A stretch of DNA of 64,000 nucleotides from Rhodospirillaceae bacterium (GCA_006969625.1 CP030885.1:4537430-4601429); one strand, 5' to 3'; shown: positions 8,248 to 17,645, numbered from the stretch's first letter. Notes: generated from the letters alone by a model not told the origin. Numbers and translations are program-made.

Positions 8248-9105
8248 ATGGACTATCCGGGCAGCTACATCCTGGCGGCGCGCCGAATCCTGTTCTTCGT
8301 GCTGCTGACCCTGGTCGCCACACCGGTCCAGTGGCTGGCGCTGAAGCTGAACCTGCCGCTGCAGCGGCAGATCCCCTACCTCTACCACCGCCGCGTCATG
8401 GGCATCCTGGGGATCAAGGCGGAGGTGCGCGGCGCGCCGAGCAAGCACCATCCCACGCTCTTCGTCTCCAACCACGCCTCCTACCTCGATATCACCGTGC
8501 TCGGCTCGCTGCTGAAATGCTGCTTCGTCGCCAAATCGGAGATCGCCGAGTGGCCCGGCTTCGGCATCCTCGCCAAGCTGCAACGCAGCGTCTTCGTCGA
8601 CCGCCGCCGCGGCACCTCCGGCCGACAGCGGGACGAGATGACCCGGCGTCTGGAGGAGGGGGACGACCTGGTGCTGTTTCCCGAGGGCACCAGCGGCGAC
8701 GGCACCTTCGTGCTGCCCTTCAAGTCGGCGCTCTTCTCCGTCGCCGAGCGGCGGCCGCACGGCGCACCGCTGCTGGTGCAACCCGTCTCGATCGCCTACA
8801 CGCTGCTCGACGGCGTGCCGATGGGCCGCTACCTGCGCCCCTTCTTCGCCTGGTACGGCGACATGGACCTGGGCAGTCACCTGCCGCAGGCGCTCGGCAT
8901 GGGCGACCTGACGGCGGTGGTGGAGTTCCACGAGCCGGTGACGATCGACGACTTCGGCAGCCGCAAGGCGCTGGCCGCCTACTGCGAGGCGGCGGTGGCA
9001 CGCGGCGTCTCGGCCGCCCTGGCCGGGCGCGAGATCCCGCGCCCCGACCCGGCGGCGACGGCGCATCACGCCGGCCATACCCCCGCCGCCGCCGGCTCCG
9101 CCTGA
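8248..9105 (+). CDS. olsA: OlsA/PlsC-like 1-acyl-sn-glycerol-3-phosphate (lyso-ornithine lipid) acyltransferase
   Basis: This is a 285-residue membrane acyltransferase. An N-terminal hydrophobic segment (about 8-32) is followed by the catalytic HX4D motif (His76, Asp81 in NHASYLD) and the FPEGTSGDG substrate motif. Next to olsB, the likely reaction is O-acylation of lyso-ornithine lipid, though a phosphatidic-acid role is also possible for this family. The C-terminus ends in an Ala/Pro-rich tail. Confidence 0.87.
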   Translation: MDYPGSYILAARRILFFVLLTLVATPVQWLALKLNLPLQRQIPYLYHRRVMGILGIKAEVRGAPSKHHPTLFVSNHASYLDITVLGSLLKCCFVAKSEIAEWPGFGILAKLQRSVFVDRRRGTSGRQRDEMTRRLEEGDDLVLFPEGTSGDGTFVLPFKSALFSVAERRPHGAPLLVQPVSIAYTLLDGVPMGRYLRPFFAWYGDMDLGSHLPQALGMGDLTAVVEFHEPVTIDDFGSRKALAAYCEAAVARGVSAALAGREIPRPDPAATAHHAGHTPAAAGSA

Positions 9106-9196
9106 GGGCAGCGTTGTCGGCCCGGCTGCGCCATGGCCGCGGCCGCGCGCCGGCCTATCTCCAAACGCGGAACCCGCCAACCGACGGTCCGGACCC

Positions 9197-9880
9197 ATGA
9201 AGCTCGCTCTCCTCGTCGCCGGCGGCCTCGTCGCCCTCGCCGCCGTCGGCGCCCTCGTCTGGTACTGGCTGGCGACCAACGTCGAGCAGCCGGACTATGC
9301 GGTGGTCGCCGAGGAGGGGCCCTTCGAACTGCGCGACTATCCGCCGCTGGTGGTCGCCACCGCGGCGACCTCGGGCGACCGCGAGGCCGGCGTGCGCGCA
9401 GGCTTCCGCCGCCTGGCCGACTACATCTTCGCCAAGGACCGGGCCGGCGAGCGCGTCGCCATGACGGCCCCGGTCACCCAGACCCCGGCCGTCGCGCCCG
9501 ACGAAAAGATCGCCATGACCGCCCCGGTCACCCAAACGCCGGCGAAGGACGCGGCCGGCGGCTGGCAGGTCCGCTTCGTCATGCCGACGCGCTACGCGCT
9601 GGCCGACCTTCCGTCGCCCGGCAGTACGGCCGTCACCCTGGAGCGCCTCCCGGCCCGCCGCATCGCGACGGTCCGCTTCTCCGGCAGTTGGAGCGACGCG
9701 AACTTCGCGGCACAGGCGGACAGGTTGCGCGACTGGGTCGCGGCCCAGGGCCTGAGGCCGCTCGGCCCGCCGACCTACGCCTACTACAACGACCCCTTCA
9801 CCCCCGCCTTCCTGCGCCGCAACGAAGTGATGCTCGAGGTGGCGAACGCTGCCGAATCGCCCGCTGAGCAAAAGCCTTAG
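9197..9880 (+). CDS. SOUL heme-binding family protein, membrane-anchored
   Basis: This is a 227-residue protein with an N-terminal hydrophobic segment (about 3-26, no lipobox) that probably anchors it in the inner membrane with the SOUL domain outside. Domain features are ELRDYPPLVVATA, the AMTAPVTQ motif and YNDPFTPAFLRRNEV at the C-terminus. The MTAPVTQTP motif occurs twice, 22 residues apart, suggesting a small internal duplication. SOUL proteins bind heme or tetrapyrroles in eukaryotes; the bacterial role is unclear. Confidence 0.85.
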   Translation: MKLALLVAGGLVALAAVGALVWYWLATNVEQPDYAVVAEEGPFELRDYPPLVVATAATSGDREAGVRAGFRRLADYIFAKDRAGERVAMTAPVTQTPAVAPDEKIAMTAPVTQTPAKDAAGGWQVRFVMPTRYALADLPSPGSTAVTLERLPARRIATVRFSGSWSDANFAAQADRLRDWVAAQGLRPLGPPTYAYYNDPFTPAFLRRNEVMLEVANAAESPAEQKP

Positions 9881-10051
9881 AGCGCTTACGAAAAGCTGCT
9901 AGATTGCGGCGGGCCGCCCAGTCGATCGGACGAATCGCTCGGTCCGGCGGCGCCCGTGGCGGGACGGCTGCGGTCGACATTGCGGGGGTGACCGCCGCAC
10001 CGGCGCCGCGGCCGCTCGGGCCACGCTCGAAGAGAGGGAAGAAGGGTCGGC

Positions 10052-10630
10052 ATGGAGTTGCAAAGTCTCGTCTCGCAGGGCCTGGACGCGCCGCTGCCCC
10101 GCGACCGCATCCATGCCGTGTGCGGGCGCTTGCTCGGTCTGCGCCTGCGCTTCAGGGGCAACTGCCGGGCGCTCTACGGGACGTTGACCCTGCTGACGGC
10201 CGAGGATTTCGTGAGCTGCTTCGAACAGGAACCGCCCTTCGAGGCCGAGCGGTTCCTGGCGATGCTGAGCGACCACCGCTTCGCCAAGGAGTTCGCGCCC
10301 TGCTTCGGCTCTTCGCGCGGGCTCGGCCACTGCATCGACGGCATCGTCATCGCCTGGCGCGAGGCGGAAAACCTGATGGCCGATGCGCAGAACGATTTCG
10401 CCGACCCGATCTATGCGAGCTGGCCGATGGCGCGCGCGACGCTGTGGGGCCTGCTGACGGCGATCGGACGCGGCGACTTCTATGTCGCCAGCCTGCTCGA
10501 CTGGCACAACGGCCTTGGGTCCGGCGCGCCCGACGAGGGTCTGGAATCCGTGGGCGCGCTGAACGCCTACCTGGCGCGTCTCGAACGCTGGGCCGGGCTG
10601 CGCGGCGAGGGCGGTGCGATGCCGGTCTGA
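10052..10630 (+). CDS. Hypothetical protein, 192 residues
   Basis: I do not recognise this protein. It looks soluble and mostly helical, with no signal peptide or membrane segment and no catalytic motif I can name. It has conserved-looking aromatic and charged stretches such as CFEQEPPFEAERF and DPIYASWPMARATLWGLLTAIGRGDFYVASLLDWHNGLG. ATG at 10052 follows AAGAGAGGGAAGAAGGGTC, a good ribosome binding region. Codon usage resembles its neighbours, which supports a real gene. Confidence 0.65.
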   Translation: MELQSLVSQGLDAPLPRDRIHAVCGRLLGLRLRFRGNCRALYGTLTLLTAEDFVSCFEQEPPFEAERFLAMLSDHRFAKEFAPCFGSSRGLGHCIDGIVIAWREAENLMADAQNDFADPIYASWPMARATLWGLLTAIGRGDFYVASLLDWHNGLGSGAPDEGLESVGALNAYLARLERWAGLRGEGGAMPV

Positions 10631-10795
10631 CGGGCCGTCGCCATTGCGACTTCGGCGTTCGATCCGGAGTCGGTCCGGACTCAGCCGGTTGGAACCGCCT
10701 GCTTGGGCTCTGCGGATGCGTCGGGCGGTTCCCTGCGGCGACGATCCGCTCTACTCTGCCGGCCGGACAGGGATCGGCAGGTCGGGGGACCGCGG

Positions 10796-11557
10796 ATGCC
10801 GCTGAAACGCGAACCGGTCGCCGGCCGCCTGGTCGCGGCCATGGTGGTCTGGCTGCTGACCGGTTGCGCGACGGCGCCCGCGCCGGCGCCACCGGCAACC
10901 GGCGCGAGCGCACCGGTCGCTTATCTCTGTGAGGACGGGCGACAGGTCGAAGTGCAGGCGCAGGGCGCCGACCGCTTGCGCCTGCGCCTGGGCGCTGCGC
11001 CCCCGATCCCGCTCGAACGCGCCCCCTCGGCCTCCGGTACGCGCTACCTGGCCGCGAGCGGCCTGGAGTTCTGGAGCCGGGGCGAAACCGCGCTTCTGGT
11101 CGAAGCCGGGCGCACCCAGGAGTGCCGCACCGCCGCGGCCCCTTCGCCCGGGGTCGAGCGCATGGAGATCGGTGCCCCGCACCCGCTGACCGGCACCCGC
11201 TGGCGCGTCGTCGCGCTCGACGGCGCCGCAGCCTTACCGGCGGATCCGCGCGCCGAGGGCGTGCCGACGCTCAGCTTCGAAGACAGCGCCAGCCTGACCG
11301 GAAGCGGCGGTTGCAACGGCTATCGTGCCGCATGGGAGCGCCCAGCGACTGCGGGGCAAGGGGCCGGCGCGGCGGCGCTCGCCATCGGCCAGGCAGCGAG
11401 CACCCGGCGTGCCTGCCCGCCGCCGCTGATGCAGCGCGAGCAGGCCTTCTTCGCGCTGCTGCGCGCGGTCGCGCGCTACCGGCTGCTGGACGACGGGACC
11501 CTGCTGCTGGAGACGCCGGACGGGCGCGCGCTGCGGGCGCGACCCGCGGCGGGCTGA
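10796..11557 (+). CDS. Lipoprotein with MliC and META (HslJ-like) domains
   Basis: This is a 253-residue lipoprotein: LLTGC gives a lipobox with Cys24. Residues about 40-105 match the MliC fold (YLCEDGRQVEV, then SASGTRYLAASGLEFWSRGETALL and a closing EC), known from membrane-bound inhibitors of C-type lysozyme. Residues about 128-250 form a META/HslJ domain (LTGTRWRVVALDG, SLTGSGGCNGY, STRRACPPPLMQREQAFF). ATG at 10796 gives the signal peptide directly. The fusion suggests an outer-membrane protein guarding against lysozyme or envelope stress. Confidence 0.87.
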   Translation: MPLKREPVAGRLVAAMVVWLLTGCATAPAPAPPATGASAPVAYLCEDGRQVEVQAQGADRLRLRLGAAPPIPLERAPSASGTRYLAASGLEFWSRGETALLVEAGRTQECRTAAAPSPGVERMEIGAPHPLTGTRWRVVALDGAAALPADPRAEGVPTLSFEDSASLTGSGGCNGYRAAWERPATAGQGAGAAALAIGQAASTRRACPPPLMQREQAFFALLRAVARYRLLDDGTLLLETPDGRALRARPAAG

Positions 11558-11587
11558 CGCCGCGCCCAGGTGCGAAAAGGTGCCGGC

Positions 11588-11764
11588 ATGGCCCGCGACC
11601 CCAAGCGTCGCCGCCTTTGGCAGGTGGCCATCACCTTCGCCGTCGCCGCCATGGCCCTGATCGGCTGGCTGGCGTGGCGGGGCTATCTGGGCGAGACCGG
11701 ACCGGCCGATCCCTGCCTCGGCCCGGACGGGCGGGAGCGGGCGGCCTGCAGCCAGACGCGCTGA
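11588..11764 (+). CDS. Small single-pass membrane protein, hypothetical
   Basis: This is a 58-residue protein with a basic N-terminus (MARDPKRRR), one hydrophobic helix (about 11-30) and a short tail holding two cysteines (DPCLGPDGRERAACSQ). The paired cysteines could form a disulphide if the tail is periplasmic. A GTG at 11570 would add six residues. It follows the MliC-META gene by 30 bases and is probably co-transcribed. Confidence 0.55.
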   Translation: MARDPKRRRLWQVAITFAVAAMALIGWLAWRGYLGETGPADPCLGPDGRERAACSQTR

Positions 11765-11802
11765 ATGCCGAAGCGTGTTGCGGACGCCGGCCGGAGCCGC
11801 GC

Positions 11803-12579
11803 TCAGGCGGCGAGCGGACCGAAGGCGGCGCGCACCCGCTCGACCTGCTCGGCCGTCGGGGCGGGGGTGTCGAACAGGGCGTAGGGGCGGCCCAGCGCGC
11901 GCCACTTGGCCTCACTCATCTTGTGGAAGGGCAGCACCTCGATGCGGGCGACGTTCGGCAGCGCGCGAGCGAAGGCGGCCAGCCCCTGCACGTTGTCCGC
12001 GGCGTCGGTCAGGCCCGGCACCAGCACGAAGCGCAGCCACACCGGCGTGCCGCGGTCGGCCAGGCGACGGGCGAAATCCAGCGTCGGCTGCAGCGCGACG
12101 CCGGTGACCGCCTGGTAGGTCGCCGGGTCCCAGGACTTGACGTCGAGCAGCACCAGGTCGGTGGCGGCCAGCAGATCCGCATCGGCGCGCGCGCCCAGGA
12201 AGCCGGAGGTGTCGAGCGCCGTCGGGATGCCCCAGAGCCGCGCCGCCTCGAACAGTGCGCGGGTGAAGGCCGGCTGCACCAGCGGTTCGCCGCCGGTCAC
12301 CGTCAGGCCGCCGTGGTCGCGGTAGAAGCGGGCGAAGGGCGCCAGCTCCGCCATCACCGCGCCCACGGTGGTCGCCTCGCCGTCCTTCAGGTGCTGGGCG
12401 TCGGGGTTGTGGCAGTACTTGCAGCGCAGCGGGCAGCCGGTGGTGAAGACCACGAAGCGCACCCCCGGCCCGTCCACCGTGCCGGCGGTCTCCAGGCTGT
12501 GGATGCGGCCGGGCACCGCGGCCAGCTCGGGCGGCAGGGGCGGCAGCTCGGCAGCCGCTACAGGCCGCACCGCGCTCAC
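11803..12579 (-). CDS. pflA: Pyruvate formate-lyase activating enzyme
   Basis: This is a 258-residue radical-SAM enzyme with the CX3CX2C motif (Cys49, Cys53, Cys56 in CPLRCKYC). [21 protein letters not shown] and [11 protein letters not shown] are typical of PflA. It abstracts hydrogen from the glycine of PflB to create the glycyl radical. It overlaps the pflB stop codon by four bases, so the two are translationally coupled. Confidence 0.95.
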   Translation of the reverse strand: MSAVRPVAAAELPPLPPELAAVPGRIHSLETAGTVDGPGVRFVVFTTGCPLRCKYCHNPDAQHLKDGEATTVGAVMAELAPFARFYRDHGGLTVTGGEPLVQPAFTRALFEAARLWGIPTALDTSGFLGARADADLLAATDLVLLDVKSWDPATYQAVTGVALQPTLDFARRLADRGTPVWLRFVLVPGLTDAADNVQGLAAFARALPNVARIEVLPFHKMSEAKWRALGRPYALFDTPAPTAEQVERVRAAFGPLAA

Positions 12580-14891
12580 ATCGCCCCGTGGAAGGTGCGG
12601 GCGATCACGTCCTCCTGCTGCTCGCGGGTCAGCTTGATGAAGTTCACGGCGTAGCCCGACACGCGAATGGTGAGCTGGGGGTAGCGCTCGGGATGCGCCA
12701 TCGCCTCCAGCAGGGTCTCGCGGTTGAGCACGTTGACGTTGATGTGGTGGCCGCCGCGGCCGAAATACGCGTCGAGCAGCGCCGTCAGGTTCTCGACCCG
12801 CTCGTCGGCCGACTTGCCGAGCGCGGGCGGCACGATGGAGAAGGTGTAGCTGATGCCGTCCTGCGCCTGCTCGTAGGGCAGCTTGGCGACGCTGGCGGCG
12901 GCGGCCAGGGCGCCCTTGCGGTCGCGCCCGTGCATCGGGTTGGCGCCGGGCGCGAAGGGCTCGCCGCGCTTGCGGCCGTCCGGCGTGGTCCCGGTCGCCT
13001 TGCCGTAGACCACGTTGGAGGTGATGGTCAGCACCGACAGCGTCGGCTCGGCCTCGCGGTAGGTCGGGTTGGCACGCAGCAGCGCCATGAAGCGCTCCAG
13101 CACCTCTACCGCGATGGCGTCCACCCGCTCGTCGTTGTTGCCGAAGGCCGGGGCCTCCCCCTCGGTCTCGAAGTCGACGATCAGGCCGCTGTCCGGGTCG
13201 CGCACCGGCCGCACCGTGGCGTGCTTGATCGCCGAGAGGCTGTCGGCGACCACCGACAGGCCGGCGACGCCGTAGGCCATGGTGCGGAAGACGTCGCGGT
13301 CGTGCAGCGCCATCTCCAGCCGCTCGTAGTCGTAGCGGTCGTGCATCGCGTGGATGGTGTTCATCGCCTCGGAATAGACCCGGGCGAGCCAGTCCAGCGT
13401 GCGCTCGTAGCGCTCCATCACCGCGTCGTAGTCCAGGACCGCGCCCTCGTAGACCGAACAGGGCGGGCCGACCTGCTCGCCGCTGATCTCGTCGCGGCCG
13501 CCGTTGAGAGCGTAGAGCAGTGCCTTGGCCAGGTTGGCGCGGGCGCCGAAGAACTGCATCTGCTTGCCCAGCTTCATCGCCGAGACGCAGCAGGCGATGC
13601 CGTAGTCGTCGCCCCAGTAGGGCCGCATCAGGTCATCGTTCTCGTACTGCAGGGCGCTGGTCGCGATCGAGGTGGCGGCGCAGAAGCGCTTGAAGGGCGC
13701 GGGCAGGTCGGGCGACCAGAGCACCGTCAGGTTGGGCTCCGGCGCCGCGCCAAGGTTGTGCAGCGTCTGCAGGAAGCGGTAGCTGGTGCGCGTGACCAGC
13801 GGCCGGCCGTCCTCGCGCAGGCCGCCGATGCACTCGGTCACCCAGGTCGGGTCGCCGGAGAACAGCGCGTTGTACTCCGGCGGACGCAGGAAGCGGACGA
13901 TGCGCAGCTTGATGACGAAGTCGTCGATCAGCTCCTGGGCGCCGGCCTCGTCGAGCCGGCCGGCGGCCAGGTCGCGGGCGATGTAGGCGTCGAGGAAGCT
14001 GGAGACGCGGCCGAGCGACATGGCGGCGCCGTTCTGCTCCTTCACCGCCGCCAGGTAGCCGAAGTAGAGCCACTGCACCGCCTCGTGCGCGGTGGCGGCC
14101 GGGCGGTCGATGTCGAAGCCGTAGCGCCGGGCCATCTCGGACAGTTCGGCGAGGGCCCGGAGCTGCTCGGCCAGCTCCTCGCGCAGGCGGATCGTCGCGT
14201 CGTCGCCGCCGGCGTGGTCCAGCTCGGCCTTCTGGTGACGCTTGTCGCGGATCAGCCGGGCGACGCCGTAGAGCGCCACCCGCCGGTAGTCGCCGATGAT
14301 GCGCCCGCGGCCGTAGGCGTCCGGCAGGCCGGTGACGATGCCGTTGCGCCGGCAGGCGAGGATCTCCTCGGTATAGGCGTCGAAGACGGCGCTGTTGTGG
14401 TCCTTGCGGTAGAGCCGGAAGACCTCGCGCAGCGCCGGATCCATCTCGAAGCCGTAGGCCGCCAGCGCCTGCTCGGCCAGGCGAAGGCCGCCGGCCGGCA
14501 TGACCGCGCGCTTGAGCGGCGCGTCCGTCTGCAGCCCGACGATCAGCTCGCGCTCCCGGTCGATGTAGCCCGGCGCGTGCGCCAGGATGGAGGAGCCGAC
14601 GTCGGCGGCGACGTCCAGCACGCCGCCGTTCGCCCGCTCGGCCTCCAGCAGCTCGGCGATACGCCGCCAGACCGCCTGGGTGCGCGCACTGGGCCCGGCC
14701 AGGAAGTCGGCCTCGCCGGCATAGCCGACGACGTTCTTCTGGATGAAGTCGCGCACGTCGATGTGGCGCTGCCAGCGGCCTGGCACGAAGCCGGCCCAGG
14801 GCTCGGGGCGCTCGCCCGCCTCGGGCGCGGCTTCCGGCTGCGGTGGGTGCGCCTCCCGCTCCGCCCGCGTCTGCGTCATCGTGTCGTGCAT
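12576..14891 (-). CDS. pflB: Pyruvate formate-lyase (formate C-acetyltransferase)
   Basis: This is a 771-residue glycyl-radical enzyme converting pyruvate and CoA to acetyl-CoA and formate without oxygen. The adjacent active-site cysteines are Cys434-Cys435 (GIACCVSAM), and the radical glycine is Gly746 in RVSGYAVNF. The length is close to E. coli PflB (760). ATG at 14891 follows GAAGGGA; a start at 14879 (MTQTRAE) is also possible. It implies a fermentative capacity. An FNR/FixK-like box lies 150 bases upstream. Confidence 0.96.
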   Translation of the reverse strand: MHDTMTQTRAEREAHPPQPEAAPEAGERPEPWAGFVPGRWQRHIDVRDFIQKNVVGYAGEADFLAGPSARTQAVWRRIAELLEAERANGGVLDVAADVGSSILAHAPGYIDRERELIVGLQTDAPLKRAVMPAGGLRLAEQALAAYGFEMDPALREVFRLYRKDHNSAVFDAYTEEILACRRNGIVTGLPDAYGRGRIIGDYRRVALYGVARLIRDKRHQKAELDHAGGDDATIRLREELAEQLRALAELSEMARRYGFDIDRPAATAHEAVQWLYFGYLAAVKEQNGAAMSLGRVSSFLDAYIARDLAAGRLDEAGAQELIDDFVIKLRIVRFLRPPEYNALFSGDPTWVTECIGGLREDGRPLVTRTSYRFLQTLHNLGAAPEPNLTVLWSPDLPAPFKRFCAATSIATSALQYENDDLMRPYWGDDYGIACCVSAMKLGKQMQFFGARANLAKALLYALNGGRDEISGEQVGPPCSVYEGAVLDYDAVMERYERTLDWLARVYSEAMNTIHAMHDRYDYERLEMALHDRDVFRTMAYGVAGLSVVADSLSAIKHATVRPVRDPDSGLIVDFETEGEAPAFGNNDERVDAIAVEVLERFMALLRANPTYREAEPTLSVLTITSNVVYGKATGTTPDGRKRGEPFAPGANPMHGRDRKGALAAAASVAKLPYEQAQDGISYTFSIVPPALGKSADERVENLTALLDAYFGRGGHHINVNVLNRETLLEAMAHPERYPQLTIRVSGYAVNFIKLTREQQEDVIARTFHGAM

Positions 14892-15040
14892 GTCGGCAGA
14901 TCCCTTCGCCGTCTCCGGCGTCCGCTCGCACGCCGGACCTTCCGCCCCTTGCGACTCCGACCGCCCCCTGGGCCGCGAAACGGGGCGTCGGACGATAGTC
15001 GTGGCCCGTCGACGCTAGAACTGGTGCGCGCCGACTCTCA

Positions 15041-15054
15041 TTGAGGTGGGTCAA
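15041..15054. promoter_or_regulatory. FNR/FixK-like operator upstream of pflB
   Basis: TTGAGGTGGGTCAA matches the FNR/FixK consensus TTGAT-N4-ATCAA at 8 of 10 defined positions, including all of TTGA and TCAA. It lies 150 bases upstream of the pflB start and about 107 bases before msrA, in the divergent region. It would give oxygen control of pflBA. No fnr or fixK gene is in the window, so regulation is inferred. Confidence 0.6.
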
Positions 15055-15160
15055 GCTAGCCTGCCGGTCGCGTCTCGGGCCGGCTGCCTCTGGAGCCGGC
15101 AGGCGCCAGACCCTAGATATCGGAGTCCATAGTGCGATGACGGCGAAGGGGTAGGACCCT

Positions 15161-15619
15161 ATGCAAAAAGCGATCTTCGCGGCCGGCTGCTTCTGGGGCG
15201 TCGAGGCCGCCTTCCGCAAGCTGCCGGGCGTGGCCGAGGCGGTCAGCGGCTATACCGGCGGCATCACCGAAAACCCGACCTACGAGCAGGTCTGCAGCGG
15301 CACCACCGGCCATGCCGAGGCGGTGGAGCTGACCTACGACCCGACCAAGGTGGACTACGCCACGCTGGTGCGCACCTTCTTCGAGATCCACGACCCGACC
15401 CAGGTGAACCGACAGGGCCCGGACATCGGCACCCAGTACCGCTCGGCGATCTTCCCGCTGGACGAAGCGCAAGCCGAGACGGCGCGCGCGGTCAAGCAGG
15501 AGCTGCTGGACCGCGGCGTGCAGGCAGCGACCGAGATCACCTCCGCCGAACCCTTCTGGCCGGCCGAGGACTACCACCAGCGCTTCTTCGAGAAGCGCGG
15601 CATGGCGCACCACGGTTAG
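15161..15619 (+). CDS. msrA: Peptide-methionine (S)-S-oxide reductase
   Basis: This is a 152-residue MsrA with the catalytic motif GCFWG (Cys10). Family stretches are VSGYTGG, YEQVCSGTTGHAE and DPTQVNRQGPDIGTQYRS. It reduces the S-epimer of methionine sulfoxide in proteins, using thioredoxin as reductant; a thioredoxin gene lies at 48029. The short form here lacks a fused MsrB domain. ATG at 15161 gives the usual N-terminus. Confidence 0.95.
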   Translation: MQKAIFAAGCFWGVEAAFRKLPGVAEAVSGYTGGITENPTYEQVCSGTTGHAEAVELTYDPTKVDYATLVRTFFEIHDPTQVNRQGPDIGTQYRSAIFPLDEAQAETARAVKQELLDRGVQAATEITSAEPFWPAEDYHQRFFEKRGMAHHG

Positions 15620-15678
15620 GGCGGCCCCCGCGCGCGGCGAACCCGTTTCGACTGAGCAACGAAAGAGCGACCGGAAGA

Positions 15679-16443
15679 ATGATCGACGCGAACAAGCTGC
15701 TGGGCGACCTGCTCGGCGGGCAGGAGGGCAAGGCCGCCGCCAAGGGCGCCTTCGGCGGCAGCCTGGCGGGCGGTCTGGCCGGCACCGTGCTCGGCAACGT
15801 GCTGAGCGGCAAGGGTGGCAAGAAGCTGGCGAAGAACGCGGTCAAGCTGGGCGGCCTGGCGGTCGTCGGCGGCGTCGCCTACGCCGCCTACAAGCACTAC
15901 ACCAATCGGCAGCCGGCGAACGCCCAGGACGCGCTGACGCCGCCGCCGGCCGACAGCCCCTGGCTGCCCGGCGGCGGGCGCGACCCTCAGGCCGGCCAAG
16001 CCACCGCCGCACCCCTCGCCCTGCCGCCGGGCCCGGCCGTGCCGCTCCCGTCCCAGGCGGCGGCCGAGGCGAACGACCAGGCGAACGACCAGGCCGTACT
16101 GCTGCTGCGCGCCATGATCGCCGCCGCCAAGGCGGACGGCAGCATCGACTCCGACGAGCAGACGCGAATCTTCGAGAGGTTGGGCGAAGCGGACCTGGAC
16201 GCCGAATCGCGCAGCTTCCTGTTCGAGGAGCTGGGCAAGCCGCTCGATATGGACGGGCTGGTCAGGGCCGTCGACCGGCCGGAGCTGGCCGCCGAGGTCT
16301 ATGCCGCCAGCCTGCTGGCGATCGAGCCCGACAGCGCGGCCGAAAAGGGCTACCTGCAGATGCTCTCCGCCCGCCTCGGCCTGGAGGACGGCCTGGCCCG
16401 CCAGATCGAGGCCGAGGTCGCCGCAGTGAAGGCGGCGCGGTAA
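15679..16443 (+). CDS. DUF533/YebE-like protein with TerB-like domain
   Basis: This is a 254-residue protein. The N-terminal 65 residues are glycine-rich and include a probable membrane helix (GGSLAGGLAGTVLGNVL and VKLGGLAVVGGVAYAAYKHY). An Ala/Pro linker follows, then a C-terminal TerB-like helical domain (LLLRAMIAAAKADGSIDSDEQTRIFERL). The architecture matches E. coli YebE and DUF533 members, whose biochemical role is not established. It follows msrA by 59 bases. Confidence 0.82.
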   Translation: MIDANKLLGDLLGGQEGKAAAKGAFGGSLAGGLAGTVLGNVLSGKGGKKLAKNAVKLGGLAVVGGVAYAAYKHYTNRQPANAQDALTPPPADSPWLPGGGRDPQAGQATAAPLALPPGPAVPLPSQAAAEANDQANDQAVLLLRAMIAAAKADGSIDSDEQTRIFERLGEADLDAESRSFLFEELGKPLDMDGLVRAVDRPELAAEVYAASLLAIEPDSAAEKGYLQMLSARLGLEDGLARQIEAEVAAVKAAR

Positions 16444-16453
16444 GGTACTGTTC

Positions 16454-17548
16454 CTAGCGTCCGCCCGCGGCCTTGACGAAGAGCCGGACCAGGTTGTTGT
16501 TGACGTAGTAGTTGTAGCGACCCGATTGGTGTTTTGTGACGAACCCACCGTCGGCGAGCGCGTCGAGGTAGCGCGAAGCCGTCTGACGGGTGACCTGCAG
16601 ATCGACCATAACGTATTCGATGCGCGTATAGGGGTGGCGGAAGAGGTTGTTGAGCAGGTCCTGCGAATAGATCTTCGGCAGTTCGTCACGCATCCGGTGC
16701 TTGACCGCTGCCATCTGGCGTCCGATCCCGCTGACCAAATCCATAGTCGTCCGCGATGTCTGCGCGACGGCCTCGAGCATATAGACGACCCAATCCTCCC
16801 AGTCGCCATCGTCGCGCACCGCCTGCAGCCGTCGATAGTACGTGTCCTTGGTCGCGATGATGTGACGACTCAGGTACAGGATCGGGATGTCCAACAAGCC
16901 GGTCCGGGTCAGGTAGAGCACGTTCAGAATGCGGCCAATTCGACCGTTGCCGTCGGGAAAGGGATGAATGCTCTCGAACTGGTGGTGCAATACGGCCATC
17001 TTGATGAGTGGATCGAGTTCCCAAGCCGCATCGTCGTTCACGAAGCGCTCCAGGTCTCGCATGTGGCGAAGGATCGAAGCCTCGTCCTGCGGCGGCACGT
17101 AGACGATCTCGCCGGTCCGCTCGTTCGTCAGGGCCGTCCCCGGCGTCCGGCGGAAGCCGTCGGTACGGCGCTTCAGTAGCTGGAAGATGTCGATCAGGGT
17201 GCTTGTAGTGATCAGGCCATCGGTGTCCAGAAGACGACGGTGACCCAGCCGGAGCGCTTCCCGGTAGAGCGCCACCTCTTTCGCGGCGGCCGATTGCGGC
17301 CCCTCCGGAAAGAGGTCGGCCTGGAACAGTTCGTCTTGGGTGGTGACGATATTCTCGATTTCCGAGCTCGCCTTGGCCTCCTGAAGCGCGAGAGTGTCGA
17401 TGAGGATACCTTGATTGGGAATCGTCTGGGCGCGGCCTTTGAGCTCGGCCAATGCCCGGCTTGCCTGCGTGAGGGCGCGGAGAACCTCGACCGTTTCCAA
17501 CTCCACGCCCAACGGCAGCGGCGGGATCTCGTATGTGGGCCGTAACAT
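16454..17548 (-). CDS. Fic-domain protein with C-terminal winged helix
   Basis: This is a 364-residue class II Fic protein. The N-terminal inhibitory motif is SSEIEN (about 61-66) and the catalytic motif is HPFPDGNGRIGR (about 195-206), both intact. AMP transfer to a target hydroxyl is therefore plausible and restrained by the N-terminal glutamate. The C-terminal 70 residues (TRIEYVMVDLQVTRQTASRYLDALADGGFV) form a winged helix that could bind DNA. ATG at 17548 has AGGTG upstream; GTG at 17560 would add four residues. A near-perfect palindrome sits just upstream. The gene lies convergent to the DUF533 gene. Confidence 0.92.
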   Translation of the reverse strand: MLRPTYEIPPLPLGVELETVEVLRALTQASRALAELKGRAQTIPNQGILIDTLALQEAKASSEIENIVTTQDELFQADLFPEGPQSAAAKEVALYREALRLGHRRLLDTDGLITTSTLIDIFQLLKRRTDGFRRTPGTALTNERTGEIVYVPPQDEASILRHMRDLERFVNDDAAWELDPLIKMAVLHHQFESIHPFPDGNGRIGRILNVLYLTRTGLLDIPILYLSRHIIATKDTYYRRLQAVRDDGDWEDWVVYMLEAVAQTSRTTMDLVSGIGRQMAAVKHRMRDELPKIYSQDLLNNLFRHPYTRIEYVMVDLQVTRQTASRYLDALADGGFVTKHQSGRYNYYVNNNLVRLFVKAAGGR

Positions 17549-17561
17549 GTCGCGCAACACC

Positions 17562-17588
17562 TGTTAGGAAAACGCGATTTTCTTAACA
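17562..17588. promoter_or_regulatory. Palindromic operator upstream of fic
   Basis: Arms TGTTAGGAAAA (17562-17572) and TTTTCTTAACA (17578-17588) are inverted repeats with one mismatch around CGCGA. The site is AT-rich against a GC-rich background and lies 14-40 bases upstream of the fic start codon, where it would overlap the promoter. The Fic protein carries its own winged helix, so autorepression is a natural hypothesis. Confidence 0.6.
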
Positions 17589-17645
17589 CGTCTTGTCGAG
17601 GTGTAAAGGAAATCGCGATGCGCTTGACGGGTTCGATGGCCCGGT

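Noticed and set aside
12588..15044. 818-codon plus-strand frame opposite pflB
   Set aside because: It is a shadow of pflB codon bias; PFL on the other strand has all catalytic residues.
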